A stretch of 64,000 nucleotides of DNA from Candidatus Methanogranum gryphiswaldense. GTDB taxonomy: Archaea; Thermoplasmatota; Thermoplasmata; Methanomassiliicoccales; Methanomethylophilaceae. Where the stretch lies: positions 431,093 to 495,092 of the forward strand of contig CP076745.1 in NCBI GenBank assembly GCA_019262145.1, given 5' to 3'. The notes beneath the pieces are model-generated. The model made no database searches. It was given only the letters and a program-made list of their open reading frames with translations, and was not told the origin of the DNA. Below, one piece after another: positions 1 to 8,289 of the stretch. Made by a program: the position numbers and the translations under genes. Within the stretch, counting starts at the first letter, position 1; each line of letters starts with the position of its first letter.

Positions 1-962
1 CGTTGATGAAAATAATTTCTGTTTGGTATGGTAAGAAGGATTTCCCCCAGTTGAATGGTATCGTCATTGCTGTTGGGAACGTCGGGGCATTGGCCGCTGC
101 AGCACCTTTGATGTATCTCGCAGATGCAGTGGGGTGGAGAGAGGTCTTCTTGGTCTTGGGATTAGTGACTGTTGTTCTCTGCATACTCTGTCTGGTATTC
201 ATAAGGGACCATCCGCACGATAAGGGACTGCCAAGTCTTGAAGATATAGAAGAGGATGAGACAGGCGTACGCTCCGAAGACAGGACAGATGCTAAATTGC
301 CGGTGGTCGCAGGTCTTCTGACCGTCGCTAAATGCGGTAGGATATTCTGGACCTTGGGAATAGCATATTTCCTCATATACGGTACCATAATGGTATTCCA
401 AGGGACCACTTCAATAGCGTATTTCAAGAGTGATGTCTATGCGTTTGCTCTTGCAGCATGGTTCATAACCATGTTGGGAGTGGGCAAGATAATCAGTACG
501 ATAATCATTGGCCGTTTGACCAGTCGCAAGATAATAAAATCGAAGAAGAATGTGATGATCTTCGGTACGCTGATGTATGCTTTGATATGGGCGGTCATAT
601 GGTTGTTCGCGGGAGAATTCAACAGTGAGCCATTCTGGTTCACGATATGTACGCTGTTTGGTTTCTTCTCGGGATTCATGACATTGTCGTTCACACAGGT
701 GAAGGAGTGGTTCCCAGTATCGATCTCAGGTACGGCGATATCGTTCATGAATGTCCTGTTGTTCTTAGGTGCTGCAGTGTTGACGGCAGTGGCAGGTATT
801 GTACTGCATAAGGTGTACGTACTTTCCAACTATTCCACGCTCTGGGGTATCATGTTCGCAGCGTCGGTCGTTGCATTGTTATTGGTAATACTCTCCAGAG
901 AGAAGAAGGATACCGACCACATGGTCACTCCTGTGGTAATGAAAAAAAAGAGTGATGTTTGA
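1..962 (+). CDS. MFS transporter, C-terminal part (5' end outside window)
   Basis: The open frame runs in from the window edge, so only about 319 C-terminal residues are visible. They hold roughly eight hydrophobic segments plus a charged cytoplasmic loop rich in Asp/Glu around residues 75-100, as expected for the central loop and C-terminal half of a 12-TM major facilitator permease. The TM segment 'GWREVFLVLGLVTVVLCILC' followed by a basic/acidic loop is typical of the family. Substrate is not readable. mmp11 starts 13 bp after the stop, so the two may be co-transcribed. The true start lies upstream of the window. Confidence is high for an MFS permease and low for any substrate. Confidence 0.8.
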   Translation, partial: LMKIISVWYGKKDFPQLNGIVIAVGNVGALAAAAPLMYLADAVGWREVFLVLGLVTVVLCILCLVFIRDHPHDKGLPSLEDIEEDETGVRSEDRTDAKLPVVAGLLTVAKCGRIFWTLGIAYFLIYGTIMVFQGTTSIAYFKSDVYAFALAAWFITMLGVGKIISTIIIGRLTSRKIIKSKKNVMIFGTLMYALIWAVIWLFAGEFNSEPFWFTICTLFGFFSGFMTLSFTQVKEWFPVSISGTAISFMNVLLFLGAAVLTAVAGIVLHKVYVLSNYSTLWGIMFAASVVALLLVILSREKKDTDHMVTPVVMKKKSDV

Positions 963-975
963 AGGAAGCGATGAT

Positions 976-1944
976 ATGCAAATATTGAAACCTGATGAAG
1001 TGGAAAAGAAATATGGAAAACTATTCTGTAAGAATTTCTTTACCTTGGTGGATGAGGAAAATGGAATAGGGCAGATAATAGAGGTCTGCAAGGCTCGCGG
1101 CCCTGGACAGTGGGATGTCGTGAACAGGAGACGTTCCGGCGGAGTAATAGAGAACATCCGTCAGGACGGGATGACGCTTGTCATGGATGTTAAGTTGGGC
1201 CGTAAGGAATTGAATTTCGGCCCAGCATCTTCAGATATCGGAGGTCAGGGCGTATCCGCAATGATCGTCGAAGGAGATACCGTGAGGACCACATGGTCTG
1301 GTATCGCAGGGGCCTCCATCGGTGTGGGTGCATGCATTCCGCAGTGTCCTGATGTGATTCATGCCGAGTATCCAGATGATTTCCATATCGGAGGGGCTCA
1401 TGCGGTCAGTTTGGATATCATCACACCAAAGATGGTCAGGGTCATAATAGGTATTGACGATACTGACACAAAGGAAAAGGGAGCATCTTGGGTAGTTTCT
1501 ATGAAAATGGGAGAATTGTGTCCGATAGGAAAATTCATTGAGCACAGGATAATACAATTGAATCCCAAAGTTCCGAACAAGACCACCAATTGTTGTTCTA
1601 CGGCGGTCTCATTCGCTGTTAAGGAAGATAACATTCCAGCGCTTGTCGATTATTGCAAAGAGTTCGTCAAAAAGGAATCCTTCTCGGACGATGCCGTCAT
1701 GACAGTATTCGTCGGTCTAAAGGTGCCAGAAGGTCTTGAGAGATTCGGGAAGGATGCAAAGATCAGGATCCTATCGACCGAGGATGCTGAGAAGGCTGCA
1801 AAGCAATACAATGTCCAGATAATCGAGGTCACGGGTAAAAGAGGCGTCATCGGTGCTGTAGCTGCCATCGGCTGTTTCGATATGGGAGAGGTTGCCGCCG
1901 GATTGCCGGAGGATTTTGACAAAGGTCATGTAAAGAAGGACTGA
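976..1944 (+). CDS. mmp11: Methanogenesis marker protein 11
   Basis: 322 residues. The sequence matches the methanogenesis marker 11 family, which is found in methanogens and of uncertain biochemical role. The best landmark is the DDTDTKEKGA stretch at residues 161-170; a DDTD-type motif is shared with the TiaS-like nucleotide-dependent enzymes, so a nucleotide-using activity is possible but unproven. Glycine- and cysteine-rich segments precede it (for example 'GVGACIPQCPD' near residues 116-126). I start at ATG 976 because the downstream sequence begins like the family; ATG 955 and GTG 952 are in-frame alternatives that would overlap the MFS gene. A stem-loop follows the stop. This gene is one of the direct indications that the host is a methanogen. 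Confidence 0.88.
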   Translation: MQILKPDEVEKKYGKLFCKNFFTLVDEENGIGQIIEVCKARGPGQWDVVNRRRSGGVIENIRQDGMTLVMDVKLGRKELNFGPASSDIGGQGVSAMIVEGDTVRTTWSGIAGASIGVGACIPQCPDVIHAEYPDDFHIGGAHAVSLDIITPKMVRVIIGIDDTDTKEKGASWVVSMKMGELCPIGKFIEHRIIQLNPKVPNKTTNCCSTAVSFAVKEDNIPALVDYCKEFVKKESFSDDAVMTVFVGLKVPEGLERFGKDAKIRILSTEDAEKAAKQYNVQIIEVTGKRGVIGAVAAIGCFDMGEVAAGLPEDFDKGHVKKD

Positions 1945-1958
1945 ATTGCTTTTTATTT

Positions 1959-1985
1959 CGGATGCTGATGCAATACCAGCATCCG
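1959..1985 (+). terminator. Stem-loop after mmp11
   Basis: A perfect 9-bp inverted repeat (CGGATGCTG / CAGCATCCG) with a 9-nt loop sits 15 bp after the mmp11 stop and is followed by a T-rich stretch. It probably marks the 3' end of the MFS-mmp11 transcript and separates it from the TetR promoter. Confidence 0.6.
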
Positions 1986-2055
1986 ACAATATACTTTTGA
2001 TTTGATATTTTTACGATCGATCTTTGGTTTTGCAACTAATTTTTTAGTTTGGAAA

Positions 2056-2087
2056 AGTATATATTATCAAACATGTTTGAAACATGT
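2056..2087 (+). promoter_or_regulatory. TetR-gene promoter with 17-bp palindromic operator
   Basis: A TATA element (gtatatatta, about 2057-2066) lies 26 bp before ATG 2088, the spacing expected for a leaderless archaeal transcript. Positions 2071-2087 form a perfect palindrome, ACATGTTTGAAACATGT (8-bp arms, 1-bp centre), ending exactly at the start codon. A dimeric TetR-type repressor bound here would cover the transcription start, so autoregulation is the simplest reading. Confidence 0.7.
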
Positions 2088-2651
2088 ATGACTAAAAAAG
2101 ATACGAAAGAATTGCTAATAGAGACAGCAATGGAACTTTTGCGTGATGCAGATGATATTGACCAGGTCACAGTGAGAGACATTGTCGGTAAAGCTGACGT
2201 AAACATCTCAATGGTGAATTATCATTTTGGTTCTAAGGAGGAATTGATAAAAACAGCGCTTATCAGATTGATAGAAGAAAAAGCACAGGACATGGTCATA
2301 ACGTGCAGTAATATGTCCGACCCCAGAAAGGCACTCTTTGATTATCTTAATGATATGTCAGAGTCTATTTTGAAGACCGAGAAATACACAAGAGCCATAA
2401 TGCCCTCAGTACTGCTGAAGGATCCGATAGCGGTGCCTGATTATATCGTACCGTTCATATCCGAATGTTTTCAGGGTCGCAGGTCCTTACAGGAATGCAG
2501 GTTGATAGCTTACGAGTTGATAACTTTCTTTCAGGTAATATTCTATCGTATGAAGGATTTCAAAGCGTACACTGGCTTCGATATAACAGATAAGGACATC
2601 AGATCAAAATTGATCGCTGATCAATTGGATATTTTCATAGGTAGGGTTTGA
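2088..2651 (+). CDS. TetR/AcrR family transcriptional regulator
   Basis: 187 residues. The N-terminus has the TetR helix-turn-helix pattern: 'TVRDIVGKADVNISMVNYHF' at about residues 27-46, followed by the 'GSKEELIKTAL' helix. The C-terminal two-thirds is the usual divergent helical ligand/dimer domain, so the inducer cannot be predicted. I chose ATG 2088 over an in-frame TTG at 2049, because the TTG would place the TATA box and operator palindrome inside the coding region. The downstream radical SAM gene starts 2 bp after the stop and is almost certainly in the same operon, so the regulator probably controls itself and that enzyme. Confidence 0.85.
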   Translation: MTKKDTKELLIETAMELLRDADDIDQVTVRDIVGKADVNISMVNYHFGSKEELIKTALIRLIEEKAQDMVITCSNMSDPRKALFDYLNDMSESILKTEKYTRAIMPSVLLKDPIAVPDYIVPFISECFQGRRSLQECRLIAYELITFFQVIFYRMKDFKAYTGFDITDKDIRSKLIADQLDIFIGRV

Positions 2652-2653
2652 TC

Positions 2654-3751
2654 ATGGAGAACAATGAACTGACACAATATTTTAGCAGGCATTCTAAAGC
2701 TCTTGTTCTGCAGACCCTTTCAAGATCATTCAGCGATCCTAAGGAGGCAGCATTCCTCATAAGATTCGGTCGTTCTGTGAAAAGGGCAAATGCTATAAGG
2801 GAAAGATATGAAACGGAAGGGCTTCATGTTCCGCCGTTTCTCATCTCCAGTGTAACCACCTCATGTAATCTTTTTTGTAAAGGTTGTTATGCAAGAGCGA
2901 ATGGTATATGCGGAAAGCCAATGAGGCCAGAATTGTCGTCTGAGGATTGGAGGAATATATTCAAAGAAGCAGAAAAAATGGGTGTCATGTTCAATATCCT
3001 GGCCGGAGGAGAACCATTGATGAGAAGGGATGTAATCACGGTAGCCAAGGACTTCAGAGAGATGGTCTTTCCGATATTCACGAATGGTACTGCGATAGAT
3101 AGTGAATATGTCGAATTGTTCGATAATAACAGGAATCTGATACCCATATTCAGTTTGGAGGGTGGAAGAGAGAGTACAGATGTTCGTAGAGGTGAGGGTA
3201 CCTTCGACACGGTGGTAGCCAAAATGCAGGATCTAAAGGATAGCGGACTTTTCTTCGGTGTTTCATTGACCGTGACAAAAGACAATATGAATGAGATAAT
3301 GTCCAAGGATTTCGTGGATTTTATTGAACAATGTGGTTGTAGCATTGTATTCTACATCGAATTCGTAGCTGCGGAAAGTTGTCTTTCACATCTAGCCCCA
3401 GATGGTATTTCCCGTGCATTCTTTGATGAAAGGTTGAAAGAATTGAGAGATAGTAACAAAAAAATGATATTCATGTCATTTCCAGGCGATGAGAAGGGAC
3501 TGGGTGGGTGTTTAGGTGCCGGAAGAGGATTCTTCCATATCAATCCATATGGAGATGCTGAGGCGTGTCCAGCTTCACCGTGCTCGGATGTCAATGTGAA
3601 GGAAGACGGATTTGAGGCCGTATTGAGGTCTCGTTTATTCTCTGAATTAAGATCAGACGGAATTCTAGCCGGATATCATGAAGGTGGATGTGCACTGATA
3701 GAGCATAAGGACCAGGTATCTCGTATAATCTTGGAAAGTGCGGAAAAATAA
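2654..3751 (+). CDS. Radical SAM protein, TetR-linked
   Basis: 365 residues. CNLFCKGC at residues 71-78 is the CxxxCxxC motif that binds the SAM-cleaving 4Fe-4S cluster, followed by the usual 'AGGEPLMRRDV' glycine-rich strand. The C-terminal third has further cysteines ('GGCLGAGRG', 'ACPASPCSDV', 'GGCAL') in a SPASM/Twitch-like arrangement, suggesting an auxiliary iron-sulfur cluster. Such proteins modify peptides, cofactors or tRNA; no substrate peptide gene is visible beside it. It is translationally coupled to the TetR gene (2-bp gap; ATG 2654 chosen over TTG 2648, which overlaps the upstream stop). The pairing suggests an inducible reaction, but the product is unknown. Confidence 0.8.
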   Translation: MENNELTQYFSRHSKALVLQTLSRSFSDPKEAAFLIRFGRSVKRANAIRERYETEGLHVPPFLISSVTTSCNLFCKGCYARANGICGKPMRPELSSEDWRNIFKEAEKMGVMFNILAGGEPLMRRDVITVAKDFREMVFPIFTNGTAIDSEYVELFDNNRNLIPIFSLEGGRESTDVRRGEGTFDTVVAKMQDLKDSGLFFGVSLTVTKDNMNEIMSKDFVDFIEQCGCSIVFYIEFVAAESCLSHLAPDGISRAFFDERLKELRDSNKKMIFMSFPGDEKGLGGCLGAGRGFFHINPYGDAEACPASPCSDVNVKEDGFEAVLRSRLFSELRSDGILAGYHEGGCALIEHKDQVSRIILESAEK

Positions 3752-3872
3752 GGATACTAAAGACCGGATGTCGATGGCCAGTAATGTAAAACTCATTTTT
3801 TATTAAAAATATGTGATTTTTATCTGATTTTATAAAAATATATTTTTCGTTGAGAGCAATTGACACTTTATC

Positions 3873-3903
3873 TTTATATCCTGGATGGTTATTTTGGCGC
3901 GTG
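3873..3903 (+). promoter_or_regulatory. TATA promoter of the paired membrane-protein genes
   Basis: TTTATATC at 3873-3880 lies about 25 bp before GTG 3901, the distance expected for a leaderless transcript beginning at that codon. This decides the start of the next gene: the longer frame beginning with TTG 3850 would include the TATA box. Confidence 0.5.
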
Positions 3904-5034
3904 ACCGATCGCCACGGTGTTCTGAAATATGATCACTACGTCAAACTTAACAGATATGCAATAGTGCCTACTGCATGCTTCATTATGCTGGGATTTCTTC
4001 TCGTTATAATGGCGACGTGGTCCCTTCGCTCGTACATAGATCCGATGATGGGGCAGGATACCTACAACCTTATCAGAACGATAATGTCCTTGGTAACAAT
4101 AATATTCGCAATAGAGGCCATGAGGTGCAGATGCATCTCGGAAGGCATACTCTTGTTAATGGCCGGTTTATCGTCCTTGATATTCTCGATCTCTGAAGCT
4201 AATTTTGAGACGGCTGGACTTGGCATAACCTATATATTCTTCTCTGCTGGATTCTTAAGCAGCGGATACGTTTTCTACAAGAGAAAGCAATTCATTATAA
4301 CATCAGGTACGACGGTCTTCTCCATAGCAACCATTATCCCGCTCTTCATATCAGGTCATTATGATCTCATTACCGGTGTAGGATTCATGGTTGCCGGTCT
4401 GATATTCATCGTGAATGGTTGTTACGATACTGTCAAGATCGGATGGGGGAAAGAACTCAAGAGGTATATCGGGTACAAGGACCTGTGTAACAAAAAAGAG
4501 TACGCACACATGTTGGTATCCACTGCAGGGATATTGTCATTCGCGACGCTATCAATGGTATTGGGATATCATGTGTTGGACACGAGCGAGCACAGTACTT
4601 CCCTCTATGTGGTTAAATTGCTCTTATCGGTGGTGGTCGTAACATTTGGCATATACGCACTGGGACACGGCATAGTGGCAGAGGGGCTGATGATGTTCGT
4701 ACTGGCATTGTCTACTTTCTCTGCTGCTGTATTGAGTCTCGCACATATTGAATTCCCAGTATCATTGAATATGATATTGTCAATAGTTTACGTTGCTTTG
4801 ACCATAGAGTTCTTCATGAAAAAGGACGGTCTTCTGTGTATGACATGTTTTTTGATATTTTTGGTGCTGTTCTTAGAATCATTCACACATCAGGCGGCTT
4901 CGTTGGAGCTAGCGATCACAGTACTCAAAGCAGTGTCCGCTTATAGCGCAATAGCGGCATTGCTGTTCTTCGAGACCGGGAAAGAGGTCCTGCCGAGGAA
5001 TATACATTTACGGGAAAAAAGGGAGGCTGCATAA
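3901..5034 (+). CDS. Polytopic membrane protein, paralogue of the next gene
   Basis: I do not recognise the family. With the GTG start at 3901 the protein is 377 residues, exactly the length of the neighbouring paralogue. It has about ten to twelve hydrophobic segments and no signal peptide. Each half carries a motif of the form EG-hydrophobic-(4-5)-GLS/ALS: 'ISEGILLLMAGLSSLIF' in the N-half and 'VAEGLMMFVLALSTFSA' in the C-half. Each half closes with a GKE-type segment ('GWGKELKRYIG' and 'ETGKEVLPRN'). This indicates an internal duplication. The next gene starts on the base after this stop. A transporter or sensor role is possible; nothing in the sequence fixes it. Confidence 0.7.
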   Translation: MTDRHGVLKYDHYVKLNRYAIVPTACFIMLGFLLVIMATWSLRSYIDPMMGQDTYNLIRTIMSLVTIIFAIEAMRCRCISEGILLLMAGLSSLIFSISEANFETAGLGITYIFFSAGFLSSGYVFYKRKQFIITSGTTVFSIATIIPLFISGHYDLITGVGFMVAGLIFIVNGCYDTVKIGWGKELKRYIGYKDLCNKKEYAHMLVSTAGILSFATLSMVLGYHVLDTSEHSTSLYVVKLLLSVVVVTFGIYALGHGIVAEGLMMFVLALSTFSAAVLSLAHIEFPVSLNMILSIVYVALTIEFFMKKDGLLCMTCFLIFLVLFLESFTHQAASLELAITVLKAVSAYSAIAALLFFETGKEVLPRNIHLREKREAA

Positions 5035-6168
5035 ATGTCAGAAGAGGTCCAGTTCGAAGTAGAGAATGTTTACTCCAAGGATGAGAAGGTATTCGGTGAT
5101 GAGGCCACATTCCTATCGGTCACTGCATTCATGCTGATAGGTCTGTTGATGATCTGGGCCGGATTGAATTATCTGAATAGTTTTTGGAACTTCATGGAGG
5201 TCGAGGACGGTGCCTACGATGTGACCAAATCGATAATCTCCGCATTTGTGCTGGTATTCTCCATTCATATGTTCTCTCGTAATCTGGTGACGGAAGGCAT
5301 AGTGGTCATGTTCACAGGGATCTCATCCCTATCGTTCTCTTTGGGGGCCCTGTTGCTCAATGTTCAGGGATATGAGGTATTGGACATTCTTTTCTCGATT
5401 GGCATATACATAGCGGCGATATTGTTCATAGGAAGGAAGAATTATCTGCTGGGTTTAGCATCCTTATCATTCGCGGTCAGTATATCCTTTGCATATGCGA
5501 TAAAGACCGATGGTTTGAATGTCCTTGTTGGTGCTGGTCTTATGATATCCGGTCTGTTCTTTGCATATTATTCGTTTGGGAATCTAATTCTCGGGGAGAC
5601 CGGTAAGAACATATTGCATGTGACTCAGAACAGCAGGCCTGTGGGTGTTGAGGAAGATCGTGACAGGTCGTTCGAACTTGTGATCGTGGCAGGCATGTAT
5701 ACCTTTGCCACACTTACGTTGTTAGTAGGGTACGAGTTCCTGTTCGTCGATTATACGTCGGTTCCGTATTGTGTGGCGGAATTCTTCCTTTCATTGGCTG
5801 TGATGGCCTTTGCATTGTATGCCTTGGTCAGAGGCATGATACCTGAAGGAATAATGATGTTGATGTTCGGGCTTTCATGTTTCATCTTTGCCACAGTGGT
5901 CATATTCGGATTTGTTCCTTCAAGTCTGATAGACATAATTACTTCACTGGTCCTTGGAATAACAGGGGCGGCATTTCTTCTAAGGAAGGAGGTCATGCTT
6001 TCTGTGATCTCTTTACTGTTCTTGATCGGGGGCATTTTAGAAGCGGTGTTCGAGATGTATTTCCTCGGAGGGGTTTTCATATCCATAATGGGCATATTGG
6101 CGATGTATTACGCTGTGAGCCGTTGGGTCCTTATGGAAGCAGGAAAGGAATTCTTACTGATAAGGTGA
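5035..6168 (+). CDS. Polytopic membrane protein, paralogue of the previous gene
   Basis: 377 residues with the same two-half design as its neighbour: 'VTEGIVVMFTGISSLSFS' in the N-half and 'IPEGIMMLMFGLSCFIF' in the C-half, with 'ETGKNILHV' and 'EAGKEFLLIR' closing the halves. The first about 25 residues are acidic and soluble. ATG 5035 follows the upstream TAA without a gap, so the pair is surely co-transcribed and may form a heteromer. The family is unrecognised and no catalytic residues are evident. Sequence identity between the two proteins is low outside the repeated motif, so the duplication is old. Confidence 0.72.
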   Translation: MSEEVQFEVENVYSKDEKVFGDEATFLSVTAFMLIGLLMIWAGLNYLNSFWNFMEVEDGAYDVTKSIISAFVLVFSIHMFSRNLVTEGIVVMFTGISSLSFSLGALLLNVQGYEVLDILFSIGIYIAAILFIGRKNYLLGLASLSFAVSISFAYAIKTDGLNVLVGAGLMISGLFFAYYSFGNLILGETGKNILHVTQNSRPVGVEEDRDRSFELVIVAGMYTFATLTLLVGYEFLFVDYTSVPYCVAEFFLSLAVMAFALYALVRGMIPEGIMMLMFGLSCFIFATVVIFGFVPSSLIDIITSLVLGITGAAFLLRKEVMLSVISLLFLIGGILEAVFEMYFLGGVFISIMGILAMYYAVSRWVLMEAGKEFLLIR

Positions 6169-6901
6169 GATTTTAAAACTTATTAATCGTCATCATTTTT
6201 GTAGTATGTTTTAATTTTCCTTTATTGAAAAAGCGTATATTTCCATGTATGCTGCAATTTTGTTTATAGCCTACGTGATGAGATTGTCTGAATTTCAGAA
6301 TGTCACGGGCGTTCGTTGCAGTTAATTTGGACGTTTTTTGACAGTGACCATATATGATGTTTCGGGACGGAGGACTGTAATGTTGATTTCCAAGCATATA
6401 TGATAATGTCTTTTGTTTTGTTGTTATCGATTTTTAGGGATTAAGTTGGAAAATGAAGTTCATCAAATCAGTATGATTTCGATGTACGCTTTCTTTATTT
6501 TTGATAAAGAGGTTGCTTATATAGATATATTATGTATGCGTAAAATATGTATTTGACTGTAAAAAAGTATTACTTAAGATAATTTAATAGTTTTATAATA
6601 GATGGTATTTCTATACGAAATCGATTAATAATGATGGTTATCAAATGAGTAAGCCAAGATACTTTTACGTTTTATAATTAGGACGTAGAGATAATCAGTT
6701 TTATTTAAATACTTTGAAAGCACATTCATCTTATTTTTTATTTAAAAAACATTTAAATACTATATCAAAATGCTATCGCTTAACTATAGCATGTTACAGA
6801 AACATTGCAATATGCATTTTCATGTAATATGTAAGTTACTAAAGAGGCCCTGTATCGCCATTCAGCAAGGTCATGTCTAGGGCTAACGAGGGGGAATATC
6901 C
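6169..6901. other. AT-rich intergenic region and surface-protein leader
   Basis: About 730 bp without a convincing gene. A short peptide-like open stretch near 6220-6325 on the plus strand (ending '...LSEFQNVTGVRCS') could be a decayed gene fragment, but it has no start and no recognisable family. Several TATA-like blocks occur between 6480 and 6790. The last 60 bp before the surface protein contain a possible weak stem (GCCCT/AGGGC at about 6846-6883) and a strong G-rich ribosome-binding site (gaggggg, 6888-6894). Confidence 0.4.
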
Positions 6902-8218
6902 ATTAAAACAAAAATATTCGCAGTATTGGCCGTTGCATTGATGATGGCAGCAGCCTTTGTGGGCGTAGCATCAATAAAAGGATCTGATGATTCTGATGCT
7001 AATGATACAGTCATCAATGAAGCATCGGGTACTGTAAGTTATGTCCCAGGTACTATTAACGTATCTGTTGGTGGTAATGTATTGTTTACACCAACGATAA
7101 ATTGGGTAGCCGCAACTTCTGTAGTAATCACAGTGTCTTTTTATGATGTTGATTCAAACTATACGGTGACGTATAATTCTGGTACGGGGGTTGTGACTGT
7201 GAAAGGTCTTGCGACCTGTACAGATTCATTTACAATCAATGTAAAAGCAACCATTACAATTAATGGGACTGTAGTAACAAGAGATATTAGCCAAAATATA
7301 ACAGTTAACGTTTTTGCAGCGCCTGTTTTCACAAGTTATTCTAATGATTGTTACTTTGGACAGTATTATTCGAGCAATATAGTAACCGTTAGTAGTTTGA
7401 CAGGATCTGGAACGTATGCTATTTCAGTTACGGGTCTTCCAGACGGGTTGTATATACTAGGAAATACAATTGCAGGAAATGCAACATGGGCTGCATCTGC
7501 ATCAGGACCGTATACCGTAAATGTAACTGTAGTCGATACGATAACAGGAGCAAAGTGTTCTGGAACGATCATCATCACAACTCATACATATTCTATTTCA
7601 GGAACATTTGTTGATGGAACTCATGGAAATTCAGTGTCCATATTGACAGACGGTGTCAGTAAAGCAACGGTTTCATTAGATACCACTAATACAATCGTGA
7701 ATTTCTCTACAGGAGCGGCCACAATAACCATTGATGGATTGTATACGGATGCTGCATTAACTACAGTTTTTAGTAATTATGCGTTTAGCGCTAATGTTCT
7801 TACAATCAATGGACAGAGTACATATTACGTAGCTTACACAATTTCAACTGGAGAAACTGGTGTGCTTTATGTGAAAGGCTCAACTCTTTCATCCACAATA
7901 TCTGATGGAAGTATCGTGTATATAGACCAGAGTACTACTGTTTCTTCAGCTAGTATAACATTCAATAACATATCATCAACGATATCATCAACAAATACAA
8001 GCGTTTATGTTGATGGAGTTTTGGATACTGTAACGTTTTCTGGATCTTCTATAACAATTAATGTTAACGCCATTGTAGTTGGTATGCACACATATACTGT
8101 TGATTACACTGTTAATGGATCATATGCAGGTACATTCACATTTTATGTGTATGTGATTGAAGATGGTACGAGTTTTATCATTCCCGATCCATCAATTAAC
8201 ATAACCGTTACATCGTGA
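6902..8218 (+). CDS. Secreted Ig-like surface protein, apparent ATT start
   Basis: About 438 residues, extracellular. A basic-hydrophobic signal peptide ('KTKIFAVLAVALMMAAAFVG') is followed by a Thr/Ser/Asn-rich body with beta-sandwich repeats, including a putative-Ig-type segment ('ISVTGLPDGLYILGNTIAG', roughly residues 178-196). No C-terminal membrane anchor is visible; the chain ends '...FIIPDPSINITVTS'. The only ATG/GTG/TTG options fall inside the signal peptide (TTG 6926), which would remove its basic n-region. The best-placed initiator, 8 bp after a G-rich Shine-Dalgarno, is ATT 6902. Either a rare initiation codon is used or a base differs from the true sequence. A UUCG-loop terminator follows. 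Confidence 0.65.
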   Translation: MKTKIFAVLAVALMMAAAFVGVASIKGSDDSDANDTVINEASGTVSYVPGTINVSVGGNVLFTPTINWVAATSVVITVSFYDVDSNYTVTYNSGTGVVTVKGLATCTDSFTINVKATITINGTVVTRDISQNITVNVFAAPVFTSYSNDCYFGQYYSSNIVTVSSLTGSGTYAISVTGLPDGLYILGNTIAGNATWAASASGPYTVNVTVVDTITGAKCSGTIIITTHTYSISGTFVDGTHGNSVSILTDGVSKATVSLDTTNTIVNFSTGAATITIDGLYTDAALTTVFSNYAFSANVLTINGQSTYYVAYTISTGETGVLYVKGSTLSSTISDGSIVYIDQSTTVSSASITFNNISSTISSTNTSVYVDGVLDTVTFSGSSITINVNAIVVGMHTYTVDYTVNGSYAGTFTFYVYVIEDGTSFIIPDPSINITVTS

Positions 8219-8238
8219 GGTTAAAATCATTTAATTCA

Positions 8239-8256
8239 GGGGCTTCGGCCCCTTTT
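8239..8256 (+). terminator. GC stem with TTCG loop plus T run
   Basis: GGGGC-TTCG-GCCCC followed by TTTT, 20 bp after the surface-protein stop. The ultra-stable UUCG loop and T run are classic for intrinsic termination; the same design ends the last surface-protein gene at 62186. Confidence 0.75.
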
Positions 8257-8289
8257 CAATTTATTTAATATAACGAAGGAGTAACAAAA

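Noticed and set aside
1231-1557. Minus-strand open frames opposite mmp11 and many similar antisense frames across the window
   Set aside because: They lie wholly within well-supported genes on the other strand, lack ribosome-binding sites and show no family features.
6173-6397. 74-codon minus-strand open frame downstream of the paired membrane proteins
   Set aside because: No ribosome-binding site or family match, and composition fits AT-rich intergenic DNA.
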